Source: Xenia sp. Carnegie-2017 (lineage: Eukaryota; Cnidaria; Anthozoa; Malacalcyonacea; Xeniidae). From it: 64,000 nucleotides of DNA. The stretch spans positions 2,432,001 through 2,496,000 of the forward strand of contig NW_025813481.1 of assembly GCF_021976095.1 (NCBI RefSeq), read 5' to 3'. This document shows positions 48,947 through 60,485 of this stretch, piece after piece. The translations under genes and the position numbers were made by a program. Positions within the stretch are counted from its first letter, which is position 1, and every line of letters begins with the position of its first letter. A model generated the notes under the pieces. The model was given only the letters and a program-made list of their open reading frames with translations, was not told the DNA's origin and made no database searches.

Positions 48947-51900
48947 ATGTCAATGAATAAAATTTGGGACTGCTGTGACGGCCACAGGGCTGCCGTGCAA
49001 AGCCTGTCTGATGTAATGCCGCTTATCGTGAAATACGAAGTTGAGACAAACAGCAAGTTCATTGTCTACTACGGTGATAAGAGCTTTGGATCAAAAGGTA
49101 ATTAGCTCAACAGTTTAATACATCGTCAATTTAATAAAATTAATTTGAGTGGCAGTTGAAAAAGCTGAAATGTACAAAATTAATTGCATAAAAAAGTAGT
49201 AAATAGCATACTAATAAATTAAGTGCACTTTACTACTATAAATAAAGAGACACAACGCTCTGGTAATCGTTTCTTCTTGCGCTTAATTTAATCGTAATAT
49301 TACGCTTTTTAAAAACAGCACAACCAAAAATTTACATTGATATAAGACGTCCCCGGTTGTAAAATTTTAATCATTAACATATTCAGATGTTAGAAAAGAC
49401 AACGTAAAAGTTTACTGGGAAAGGAAGAATGAAGCGTTACAAGGGCCTATTATCCCATTTGACGGAATACATTTTGTGCATGTCGGAGATAAAATTTTAT
49501 GGTGCCACCAAGGAAAAGACAAAAATGAAAAATCTAAGCTAAAGAAGAAAGAGAAAATCAGCAGCGACAGGTAGTCAATGACTAGATTACTGTAATAAGA
49601 ATGATAGTTTGCGTCCTCTAAAATGTTGCTAAGACATCTCGTTGCCTTTTTTCACCTTGTGTATTCCTGCACAATGTATAATCTGCGCTAATAAAAATGC
49701 AGCCAACTATACAATATTTTACGTTTTCCTTGTATTTATAAAGAATGTTAAATTTATACATTTTTAGGTTACAGACCACTGCTACAATTCTACGCGAAGA
49801 TTGTTTGCTCAAACGACAAAGAAGAAACAATGCCCAGCTTTAATCTATATAACGCTAATTGCAAAATTCCCTAGAATGAAGGTTTGTTAAACACTATAAA
49901 ATGAAGACAAAATAATATATAATTATAAAAACTTGTGCGTAAAAGGACATTACAATGTTTTACTCTTTAGTTGGACAAGGACAGTATCTTCTTCAGAAGA
50001 AGAACAGCAAAGCAATTACATGAGACAATGAAAACTGGCACAATTAAGAGCAGCGACATCGAGATGCACTATGTCGTGAAGTTTCCTCGCCCTTCAGAAC
50101 ACAAAAATCACATAACTGGAATGGTAAAATTTGTTTAAAAGAGATTAGCTATAGCTAAAATTTTTGTAAAGTTTTACACCTTGCAGGCAGCTGGTATAAG
50201 AGAACCATTGGATCCAGTGATAGTGGAGAAGCTAGCAGAGCTGGCCCGCGACGGTGTTCACTCAGTATGCGAAGCACGTAGATATCTTGAGTTATTTGTA
50301 AATGGTGAACTATTCAAGGGTGTAAACTTCCAGATAAACTTAGCAGGCGATTTTATCCTACGAACAAGGATATCTATAACCATCTTTACAAAGGAAAGCC
50401 GAACCATTTTTCTTCCAATGATCAAAAGAACTTGGAAGAGCTTATTAAAAAATGGAAGTTTGAAAATCCACAAGATTTCTTTCTGTTTCGTCCTCACTCC
50501 GGCAAACCATGTGCAGAGGAGTCAACAGAGAACAATGATAACACCATCTCAAACGAAGATACAGAGGAATCGTTAGAGATGGACACAAGCACTTTAATTT
50601 TCTGTCATCAAACGAAATATCAGAAACACCTCCTAGGAAAGTATGGCAATCAAATGTGCTTACTCGATGCCACCTATAGAACAACGAAGTATGATCTCCC
50701 ACTTTATTTCTTGTGTGTGAGAACAAATGTATGTTACCAAGTTGTTGGATCATTTATCATACAGTTCGAAAACATCAAATGTATACAGGAAGCGTTGATG
50801 GTGTTTAAGGAGTGGAATGCTGATATATGGAAGCCTTCTCGTTTTATGGTAGATTTCGCCGAAGAAGAAATTCAAGCACTCGAAACAACCTTTCCAGGTA
50901 TGCAAACGTACAACAGATTTGCATCGTGGTTTTAAAGCTCCACGATAACGCTTTAAACATTTACGGAATTCCCCGATAAACTTTATACGTGTATGAATAT
51001 ATTGTCGCATTTTTGCCATAATTCTAATCGCATGCAGACCAAAAGTTAAAAATCGAACATTGAAAATGCTAAAATAAACATAGTTGGTGTCGTTAGAGAA
51101 AAGTAGTTATTTCATTACATATAAAACATTTTCATGTAAAATAGATGCGGAAGTACTTCTTTGTGATTTTCATCGAGAGAAATCGTGGCAGGAGTGGACG
51201 TCAAAATAGATAATGGTGTTTTCAGAATAAACAGGAAATTCTAAATCTACTACGCAATATTGCACATGCTGCTACGTCTGAACAATGTCAAAAGTCAATG
51301 AACGCCCTGACAGAAAGCATATTTTGGAAAGAAAATCTCAAAATGAGAAACTGGTTTGGTGGAAAGTGGCTGCCAAACATTAAGGTAGTAAACTAAATAT
51401 AGCGATGGAATCAACGTTGATAGAAAAGCGATGTACTATTCATGAAATAGTCTAAATTAATTTTTGCTATTTTCGAAGGAGACCCTTTTTTATAAAATTA
51501 TAAAATTTTACTAGGCAATTTTGTAAAACCAAATCTCCAGGGCTTATATCGTTGTATTATTTCATAATCTCAAATAAAATACTATGTACTAGCAGAACAT
51601 GCAAAATATACTGTATTGATCGTTTTCTTACAGAGATGGTGTCAAGCGTATCGGACAGAAGATTTCATTTGTGCAGTGAACACGAACAATGGCATTGAAA
51701 GACAGAATAAGGCATTCAAATATGAGTACCTCCATGGGAATAAAGGGTGCTCCTTAAGTGATATGCTGACAGCACTTGTTGATCGGTTTCTCCCAAATAC
51801 CTTCAAAAAGTAAAATTTTTAATACTTCACAATACTATAATGATTCTATGTTTTTATAACGAAAAAATACCAGTTTTGAAGGAAAAATTCATTTCGTAGG

Positions 51901-53640
51901 GTTTTTGTTGTGTGACACAGGCCCCTTCTTTTGAAAAAACAACTGCTTAATTAACAAATTATTGAAAGGTGTGATTAGGCTAACTACAGCGGCACTTACT
52001 GTAGACTTTAGTCATCTTTGGATTCTAATAAGATGTAATAATATTCGTGAGTGACGTTTTCCTTTTACAATTTTAGATATGCTGAGCTAAATGTTAAATG
52101 TCACGAAGGTTACCGTGCTTATAATGAGGAACTTCCAAAATTTCTGCACAACAGACCTGCCAGAATGGTGTCTCATATTATGAAGCGTTGGGATAGTGAC
52201 ATTAGCAAAGACATGGTCCACATGGTGTCCCCAGGGGTCTTTGAAGTAAAAAGTTCAACAGGGAAGGAGCACCATATCGTACTTTTTGGTGATGAACAAA
52301 CGCTTCCAAACTGCACCTGCGTAGACTGGAGACACAACAAACTTTTGTGCAAACACTTCTGTGCTTGCATAAGAGCTTTCAGAGTGGAAATGGGATAGAC
52401 TCAGCCCACTTTATCGAGAAAATCCACTTTTTCATCTAGATAACACCATAGTTCCAGCAGATAACTCGCTCGAAAATATTCCTAGTAAAAAAGAGCAGCA
52501 GAATTCACCTCAACACATTAAGAATGAATCGCTTGTGCCAAATGATGCTGATGATTTTGCTCCTCTTCCACCGAAAAGACATATGGTAAAAATGCTCTAC
52601 GTCTCAAATGTAGAAATCTAATGAAAGAACTATCCAGCTTGACATTTCTTATAGATGACAAACAACAACTATTGTCTCTTACCAATGGTCTTAATACATT
52701 GCTAGAAGAAGCACGAAACTCTGCACCACAGGAAGCAGGAATAATTCTTCAAGATTCACTACCAAAACAAGAATCTAAAAAAAATGACAAAATCAAAAAT
52801 AGTCAAAAGAAGCAAACAAGAGTTAAGTCAATTAATATTAGATCCTATGGGCGTCCTAAGCACCCATACACTGGTCGAGTTGGAAGACGTGCAGAAATAA
52901 TGAAAAAAAATTATAAAGTACATATACCAATACCTTCTGGTAAGGCTGTGAAGAGGTGTTCAACAGGACCTAATGTAATTGACCTCAGCTCGCCTAATAA
53001 ACGGCTTTGGAAAATCTTTCAAGACCACAGCCTTGGCTACATGTTTCAAATATAAATTTATCTCTGGTTGATAAAAACATACTTAGTTCAGGAGATCTAA
53101 TGAACGACAAACACATCAATGCAGCACAAATTCTTCTTAAAAACCAATTCCCAGAAGCATGTGGCCTAATGGATACACTGATAGTATCAAACCAACTTAG
53201 TGGGGAAGGTTTACCAAATATAAACAGTTCAATGACTAACATAATCCAGCTTCATAATCTTCCAGGTCATTGGCTAGTATCTCAGTCAAATGGACAATCA
53301 GTGATAGTCTCGACTCTCTGTATCCTGGGATGACACATCCACTCACCATGCAATTGGTATACTTATACAAGAGTATAGCAAAGGAGGTCTACTGCTAGTA
53401 AAACTCAGGTGCTGTCAAAAGCAAGCAGGATTTGTAGATTGTGGTCTTTTGCCATAGCTAATGCAGTTTCTCTTGCTAATGGAATTTATCCTGGAGCAGT
53501 CATTTTCCAACAGAGCCAGATGTCAACATCTAAAACAGTGTCTGGAAAGAAAACAGCTCACAATGTTCCCACATGAAGTAAACAAAGAGCCTTGTCATAT
53601 TCTGGAAAGGTCAACAATGATAAAATGCTGAAGGACTGTT
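48947..53640 (+). pseudogene. CARF + MULE transposase + SWIM + Ulp1-like protease gene, frameshifted
   Basis: Exons: 48947-49097, 49387-49570, 49768-49881, 49971-50123, 50187-50897, 51145-51384, 51634-51809 and 52077 to about 53640. Exon 1 starts MSMNKIWDCCDGHRAAVQSL. Exons 1-5 resemble the CARF (ALS2CR8) domain (PFDGIHFVHVG, STRRLFAQTTKKKQCPALI, FYPTNKDIYNHLY). Exons 5-7 are the MULE core: QMCLLDATYRTTKYDLPLYF, WKPSRFMVDFAEEEI, LLCDFHREKSWQEW and NTNNGIERQNKAFKYEYL. Exon 8 has a SWIM finger (NCTCVDWRHNKLLCKHFCAC), a basic linker, then a C48/Ulp1-like domain with GHWLVSQ (His near 53268), DSLYPG, and CQKQAGFVDCG (Cys near 53440). Single-base frame breaks occur near 49768, 50325, 51204, 52385, 52590, 53040, 53315 and 53378. 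It cannot be translated through now, though domain order is clear. Confidence 0.75.
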
Positions 53641-53667
53641 CATGATGTACATTTTTATAAAATCAGT

Positions 53668-53814
53668 AGTGGATCTAGGGTAAGGAAAAATAAGTTATGG
53701 GCAATATTTTTCAATTCAAGTACCTTTATAACAATGGCTTTGTTTAGGAATTTTTCAAGGTTAAATGAAACCAATTGATGGACTGTTTCAATGTATTTTC
53801 CTAGATCCACCACT
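53668..53814. mobile_element. MITE nested inside the MULE
   Basis: AGTGGATCTAGG at the left end is inverted at the right end (CCTAGATCCACCACT), bounding about 147 bp without coding capacity. A similar GCGGATCTAGGG end occurs alone near 31070, suggesting a dispersed family. No clear target duplication beyond TA-rich flanks. Confidence 0.6.
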
Positions 53815-54526
53815 ATATATATAAAAATAATCATGCATGAGACATAATGAAAGGCCATAGAAAAGCACATTTGGATTATGGGACATTGCACAATTATGGT
53901 TAAAATTATGGATAAGTATATTGCTATACACAGGTTATGTTTCTCTCTTCACATGTTGCAGTGATGATAATCAGGGTGGGAAACAGACAAAGTGTTGCAT
54001 CAGCCATCAGAGAAAAATATAGTGTCTGGTCTTAATTAATAACCTGATAGGTACTGTTCTCAAATGCCATATCATGCTAATCATAAACTGATTTAATGTA
54101 AATAAATTTGTAGTAGACTAATATTGCTACCTAATAAGGCTGTTGATGTGTCAACCGGCTCAACCCGTGTAAAATTTCGTTTGTTAAAGATTTACCTGAA
54201 TTCGACATATATCTTTGTATATCTCGCAGTCTCATATGTTTGTATCTCATAGTCGTATATATATGTACATATATATTAATGAGTGAATATTCCTGGATGT
54301 ATTTTATTGTATATCTTGATAATTTGCTTCAATTATATGAGTAAAATAGTATAATTATTCAATACATTTATATATTTTTTGCGATTCTTACCTTGAGGAG
54401 AATGAATTTCTAGCATACTGATTCAATCAAATACCAACAACTTCATCACAATAAAACTCCTACACTAAACTATTCTCATTGATAATAGGTTTACCCAGGG
54501 TTTATCGCTCTATCTTTGTTCGTTAT

Positions 54527-54625
54527 TCGTGATGCTCTCGTTTCTTTTTTCCGAAGATATTGCAAAACTCGCACCAGTCTCCCAGCGGAAATCTTATTTT
54601 GAAGTATACTATCTAGCAATCACCT
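54527..54625. repeat. MULE right terminal inverted repeat
   Basis: Inverse of 48680-48778, ending CTATCTAGCAATCACCT. Confidence 0.85.
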
Positions 54626-54779
54626 TTTATTTTTAGCGGATTTAACAATGATTTATAGTTTGTTCAACATCAACCATTCAGGGGTGAGCATAATTATCAA
54701 TTACGTGACATGCTTCATATTAACACCAAACTATGCACCAAACACATACAAAATGAAAATGACATGAAAATCGTGAAGT

Positions 54780-55192
54780 TAGCAATTGGCATCAAAATTT
54801 TACAAAAGGTTTAGATGTCAGATGTTACCATTGGTCATAGGATCTCTTTCTTGTATTTCAAGGATGTATGTTGGGAAAAAAATTGAAGAAGTGTTAGGAT
54901 GCTCTGTTCGTGATTATTTCCTTGAAACTCAAGATAAGGTTAGTGGATTTGTGTGCAAATTGCCAAGAAATTTTGGTTATTTACTTATTAAGAACTTGAA
55001 ACTTGTGTGTCTAACAAGAAATATGCCTTTTGTTTAAATCTAATATTTCTTTACTTTCAGGTCAATACTCTTGAAGACATTCCTCCTTCTGTAATTGCAA
55101 CAGGATTTAGTTATTGTCTCACCTTTATATACATGATCTCGTTTTTGTTGCTGTTGAGGAAAATGAAGGTTTGTGACTTTATTGAGTTCTGA
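54780..55192 (+). CDS. Possible exons of an unknown membrane protein
   Basis: A segment reading SCISRMYVGKKIEEVLGCSV, then DYFLETQD, ends at a GTTAGT donor-like site near 54938. A second segment starts after TTACTTTCAG at 55060 and reads VNTLEDIPPSVIATGFSY followed by a hydrophobic run (CLTFIYMISFLLLLRKM) before GTTTGT near 55168. It looks like a single transmembrane helix with a basic stop-transfer end. I recognise no family, and flanking exons were not found. It may equally be chance. Confidence 0.25.
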
Positions 55193-55904
55193 TTAATTAA
55201 TATTGTATGAATGTTTCTTATGAACCAGCTGCATGCCTTTTTGAACAAGAATAATTGCCAGTTTTGATTGAATTTGCAAAGAAGTGTTATCACTAACAAA
55301 AGGCATACCTTAGGCATTCTTAGTTGTAGATCAAAATAATTTCGCCATCTTATCATCTTCATATGGTGAGCACTGCACTTTCATGATTATTAATAATGAT
55401 GAAGCGAAAACTTTTTTTCTACTTCCAACCTTGTTAGTGATTGAATTTCTTCTTCTGTAAATTTTTGTACATCTCTTTTTGTGTTCTATAAGATTCCCAT
55501 TTCAAAGAATGATTGTTGATCATTTCTAAGTTGCTTGTAACATTTGATGGCATTTTTTAAAGGTGTACAAATGAACTGATGTATGAATATAGAATACATG
55601 TATGGTTATATACAATGTGTTATTAATAATGTGCTCTCCCAGCTATCACCCCAGTACAATTGTGACTCCTGCACTTGGGATGTATACGTGTATAATCATA
55701 CATTATGGTAGAGTTGGATTTTGGATTGCGGATAGCTTTACAAAAGTTAAAGTGTTTCTTTTGTTTCAAGCAAGTTTTACTTTGTGCTTTTGAAAACTGT
55801 CACCAAGATAGATTGTATTTGTTTACTTATTACCATTAAAGGTTACAGCATGTTTGGTGTAGCTAGCCTGCCAGTTTGGTCAGTTTAGCATTGTTTCTGT
55901 TTAT

Positions 55905-56385
55905 AGAAATCTGTTGTTTTTACTGCACAATCAAACTGTCAATCCTTTTATGCCACTGAGCCAATTTCTATTTATTATATATTATATTCACTGACATGCT
56001 CTAGACAGTAAAGCTAAATAGAAATTAAGATTTTATTTTTTTGCTGTTTAGTGTTATTTGGCCATGTGCACCATATGGAGTTGCTGGCTCAAACAAGAAG
56101 ATCACGTTTTTAAATGTGTATGTCCCTGAAATGTATTTTAGCTTTAAGTTTGAAAACATTTACACTGCACAACCAAGCTTTCAGTCTGGGTAAACTCCTG
56201 AGCAAGTTTCTATTCCTCCCAGATTATAATCACTGATGTGCTATAGGCAGTAAGATTTTGAAAAAGCGAGTTTACTTTTGTGCTTTTTTTTAGTGTTACT
56301 TGGTTATGTGGACCTTATGAAGCTACTGGTTCACACATGACACACAAGAAGATCACTGTTGCTTAATGTGTATGTTACTGAAATC
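55905..56385. repeat. Diverged tandem duplication, two units of about 240 bp
   Basis: Units 55905-56145 and 56146-56385 share ordered blocks: ACTGCACAA, GAGC(C/A)A(A/G)TTTCTATT, TCACTGA(C/T)(A/G)TGCT, GGCCATGTG or GGTTATGTG, ACAAGAAGATCAC and AATGTGTATGT. They are well diverged, so the duplication is old. No coding potential. Confidence 0.6.
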
Positions 56386-56799
56386 TTTTTTTAAATACAT
56401 ACACATATGACATTTCATTGAGAAATTTTAAGAATTATATAAGCAGTACCCTTCTCTCCCTAAATAACATGTAGTTTGTGTTTCATGCTGGGTTCTTTTG
56501 AAATTCTTGCAATTTTATAATAACATTTTTGTATGACGACATGCATAACAAAGTATAACGATTGATGGTTCCAATCTGAAAGAGAACGGTATTGAAGTCA
56601 GTGTTTTCGGACTACTCATTACAGACTGGGGGAATTATCTGTAAGTTTTCCAGACTTAGCTGTATTGTGTTCTTCACATGATAAAAGACTGCCACGTTTA
56701 TAATAAACTGGAATTTGTGAATTCTTTCATTACGTACGTATAACAAGAAAAAATTATATTGCGTCACACGTTAAACTGTCAAGACTTTGTTGTTATTTA

Positions 56800-57450
56800 T
56801 TTCTCCTTATCAAAATTATCAGATTTTGTTATTATAAGAAAAGATTTTCTACATATCATTGAACAAAATATTTGAGTGATCCAGACTATTAAAACTAAAA
56901 CAATTCCATTGAATTGTAATGTTTTTTGCTGCGTTTTTCTGCCAAGAAGTAAAATTACAGACGTATGGGATCTTGACTTTTATATCATTTCAGAAACTTT
57001 CACAACGTGTATTATACCTTAACTCTTCTTCATTACAAAATGTTATGAATTATGTATGTCGGCAGAAGTAGACGCTGTTCTAATCATTTGTATGAAAGAT
57101 GTACTTCGTCTTCGATTGTTTGACGACTGTAAATTTTTAGACGATTAAACAGAAATTATCAGGATTCACCAGCATTTGATTTAATACAGTGCATCTAGTT
57201 TGACGTTTGTCAATGATCACTTGCGAGGGAGAATGAGTTTAACTCTGTTTAACTCTGGTTTATGTTTCCGACAGTATTCCCAGTTTGGGGGAATTTTAAC
57301 TAATCACAATTATTTAAAATGACTTGTTCTCTCGCATTCGGATTTATATGCAATATGAATACGATATGAATAGTTTATGTTTGTATTAATTATTATTAAT
57401 GTTATGGTAAAGACACGGATTGCAACATAACTTTTAAGTTTTAACATTTC
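56800..57450 (+). repeat. Segmental duplication, copy 1 (match at 62750-63540)
   Basis: Ordered similarity to 62750-63540 includes ACTAAAACAATT, CCAGCATTT, AAAATGACTTGTTCTCTC and the GCAATATGA..ACGATATGA block followed by ACACGGATTGCAAC or ACATGAATTGCAAC. Non-coding and diverged. Confidence 0.55.
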
Positions 57451-60052
57451 ATCCATGGTTTTGAGTTTAATCTTTATCTAATATCTCAGATATCTTTTTT
57501 CACAAATGATTGTTTTTCTATCTAAGTAAAAACTCTAAAGACTACTTGAGCATTAAATGACCATGCGTTTTAACAAAAGATGCTCTTCTGTTGTTGGTGA
57601 TACGTATAGTTAATAAAAGTAAACGTTGGGTTGACGAATTTACGAAAATTAAGCTTCACCATGTTGGTAAGGCTTTGAATAAGCTTCGTTTATTATGTAT
57701 TATTGTTAACAATAGGATTTGTTGATTTCAATGGACGTTATTTGACATGTTTAATTTGCTTGCGTTGTTAAACACGGCAGTTCAGTGATGTCATTCATAT
57801 CTATCTGACTAAAGAACTATGCGTCACAATTATGATTTTTTTAATTGTTTAAGTGCAACGCATTTAATTTGTTCTAAATCTAAGGGATATGTTGCTGTAA
57901 AGATGAAACTTCATTTGAGTTTTAAGATAGTCTTCACATATATTTGGTCTAAATAACACCTAAAGTATAATTATCCAAGAATTTTATTGAAATGTACATT
58001 GTACAGTTTGTTGTTTTAGAACTGTTTAAACCATGTGGTAACTGTGACATTTTATGTAAAAATTTCGAAATGTTTTAACTTTCATTTTATTCAAATTCAG
58101 CGTAAATGACATTTATCGTACTGCACTTACAAATAATTTTTGATGATTGCAGATTTTTTGGTTTTGACTTCTTTTGCCACTCCATGGATGAAAAAAATGA
58201 CTTCTCCGATAGTCTGGCTAAAGACCCGGGCTTTTCAGAAAGCGATTTCAAAGACTCGGATACTTCAGAATGTTAGAGTTTAAGACCCTAGCTGTTTAGG
58301 TCGTGATTCTCAGCAAATGATAAGTGGTAATTTATGATGGCGAATTTTCACTAGACACATTTATTTGACAATGTGTGTATTATATTTAAGTTGTAACTTT
58401 AAAGTTTAAAGTTTAAACCAACAACCTTTGCCAAAATTGTTACTGTATAAAATTTGGTTTTATGGCTAATTTCTCGTTAAAAATTTGCTATCATATGTGT
58501 CGATTAACGTCGCAAAACTTTTTGAGAATAAACGTTGAGAATAACTGTAGTTATATTTTGGTTATATTTGGTATCTCGATTGCTCATTAGTGCATTGTGA
58601 TCCAGAATTTACGGCAATTATTTATTGTTGATTGAACTGAGTAGTATAGTTATCATTGTGACAATGAATCTGAACGCATAATACTTTTCAATGTGTATTA
58701 AATACATCGAAATATTTGCATTATGTAAAACGTTTATCCTCGTTCAAACGATGAAACAAAAGCTATTTGCAATCGACAAAAAATTGTTAAAGGCATATTA
58801 GTTAATCAGAAAACAACGCGGCCCTAATATTATTAAACATACACATGTACGAACTTTAGTGATCCATTCATACGGAGTGAAACATGAAATCGATTCATAA
58901 ATTTAGCAAATGATTTATATTATACAAATGCAGGCTTGGTTGGCGATCATAACTTTTCATAATTATAGTCCGGTTCTGTACTTATTAGCCTTGCTTGTAA
59001 ACTCTTTGGTTCGCAGATCACCCTAGTCTGTTGGCGAGTTAATCAGTTGAATGAAAGACACAAAGACATTTATTTTGCTTTTGACTCTTTTACGAGTTAC
59101 AACTATTATTTCTGTAGGATTTATATAACGTAGATTGACTATAAAAGTTATGTAATATGATACGTGTCAGCAGTCAAAGTAATTGAAAGTATAAGCAGGA
59201 AATACATTTTAAGTACTTACAATCACTTGCAAATGTGCAAAGCTTTCTAACTAGCTTTCAAATATTAAACATTGTTTACTAATTACAATCGTCACTGTAT
59301 CGTAGGAAATATGGCTATCAAATATATGTGTGAAACAAAAAAAGTCGTAAGGGTTTTGAATTATCGGTTGTGTGGAAGATATTCTCGTCAGAAAAGTGTT
59401 TTAAAACAGTTGTTGACGAGTATTTATAGTGAAATTGGTCTTTGGTGAAAATTATAATAAATTAATTATCAAAATTTCTAAGAAATTATGGAGACTTCAC
59501 TTTTCTTACTGTGAGCATAGTCACGTGATATGCGATCTAGGTAAGGAGCGTTTGGTAAATGCAAAATAGGTTAGAAAGCTACTGGGTCATTTGACTGATC
59601 AATGAGCACAAAGCACAAATTTTTTAAATCTCAAACGTATTTGGTGTCAAGCATATTTAATGTAAAATGTACTGTGTTTATTGTTTTACTTTATTTTATA
59701 GCTTCGTAGTTTCTAGATTACCCACATGTACGCAATGCGTACCTATTTTTTAACAAAATACTTTACTGTGAATCAGTCAACCTATCATTTGAATAACATG
59801 TGAATTTTATGTTGTCTTTTTTCTATTGCAAAATACCGCTATCATATTTAGCTAACTTTTAGCTTGTTATTTTCTGAAGCAAATAAACACAGCATTCAGT
59901 TTACTTGCATGTGTGAACATAAAAATAATGTTTTCATTGTTTATTTTTTGTGTGAAAAGACAAGAAGGCAAAATTACAACGACAGGTACATCGTATAGGG
60001 GTTGGTGTATGATCAAACAGCATGCTATAGCAGTGCCTTTTTTTGAAAATAG

Positions 60053-60485
60053 AATGCAGGAATGGTGGCTTATTATGTGGCAACAAAAGGAAAACATCCT
60101 TTTGGACATAAACGGCATAGACTGGACAACATTTTGAATGGAAAGCCAGCTGGATTGGAGGAAATCAAGGATGCTGAACTTAAAGAACTTTTATCGTGGA
60201 TGCTACAAGTAAAACCAGAAAATAGGCCATCTGCCAACGAAGCATCGAAACATCCTTTTCTTATGTCGGATGGCGAAAAGTTTAAAATGTTATTTAAAGT
60301 TGCATGGGAACCAACAGCCAATTAAGACAAATATCACTCTTTTAATTTTTGTTCAACAATTGAATAGTGAACAGGCAGATTGCAAAAGTCAAATTGACAG
60401 TGATGTCTATGACTATTTTGTTGCGTATGAGATCAAAGAAAAATTCTTTAACTCAACTATGGGTCTTCATAGACAGAGTGCTTGA
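60053..60485 (+). pseudogene. Kinase-KEN relic D (second exon only)
   Basis: After a GAAAATAG acceptor like that of gene C, the frame reads NAGMVAYYVATKGKHPFG, LLSWMLQVKPENRPSANEA and KHPFLMSDGEKFKMLFKV. It then shifts frame near 60300 and continues as NQQPIKTN, FVQQLNSEQADCKSQI. The YG..W.DCLR region reads with TAG at the Trp codon and the Arg/His catalytic region is missing. It is closest to gene C (VGNQ, QQLNSE spacing). No kinase exon lies upstream in the preceding kilobases. It is a dead partial duplicate about 13 kb from C. Confidence 0.8.

Larger units (their letters stand above)
48680..54625 (+). mobile_element. Mutator-like element (MULE) with 99-bp terminal inverted repeats
   Basis: AGGTGATTGCTAGATAGTAT begins a 99-bp inverted repeat (48680-48778) matched almost perfectly by 54527-54625. 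Flanks are TTTTATTAT and TTTATTTTT, an imperfect 8-9-bp target duplication that fits MULEs but is low in complexity. The element of about 5.95 kb contains one plus-strand multi-exon gene (48947 to about 53640) and a nested MITE (53668-53814). This is a rare near-complete copy with both ends in view. Confidence 0.85.
55193..60052. other. Long stretch with no recognised gene; local duplications
   Basis: It contains a diverged tandem duplication (55905-56385), a segment related to 62750-63540 (56800-57450), and a short acidic frame FFGFDFFCHSMDEKND to SDTSEC near 58155-58275 that could be a last exon of an unknown gene. No protein family was recognised in either strand. Confidence 0.5.
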
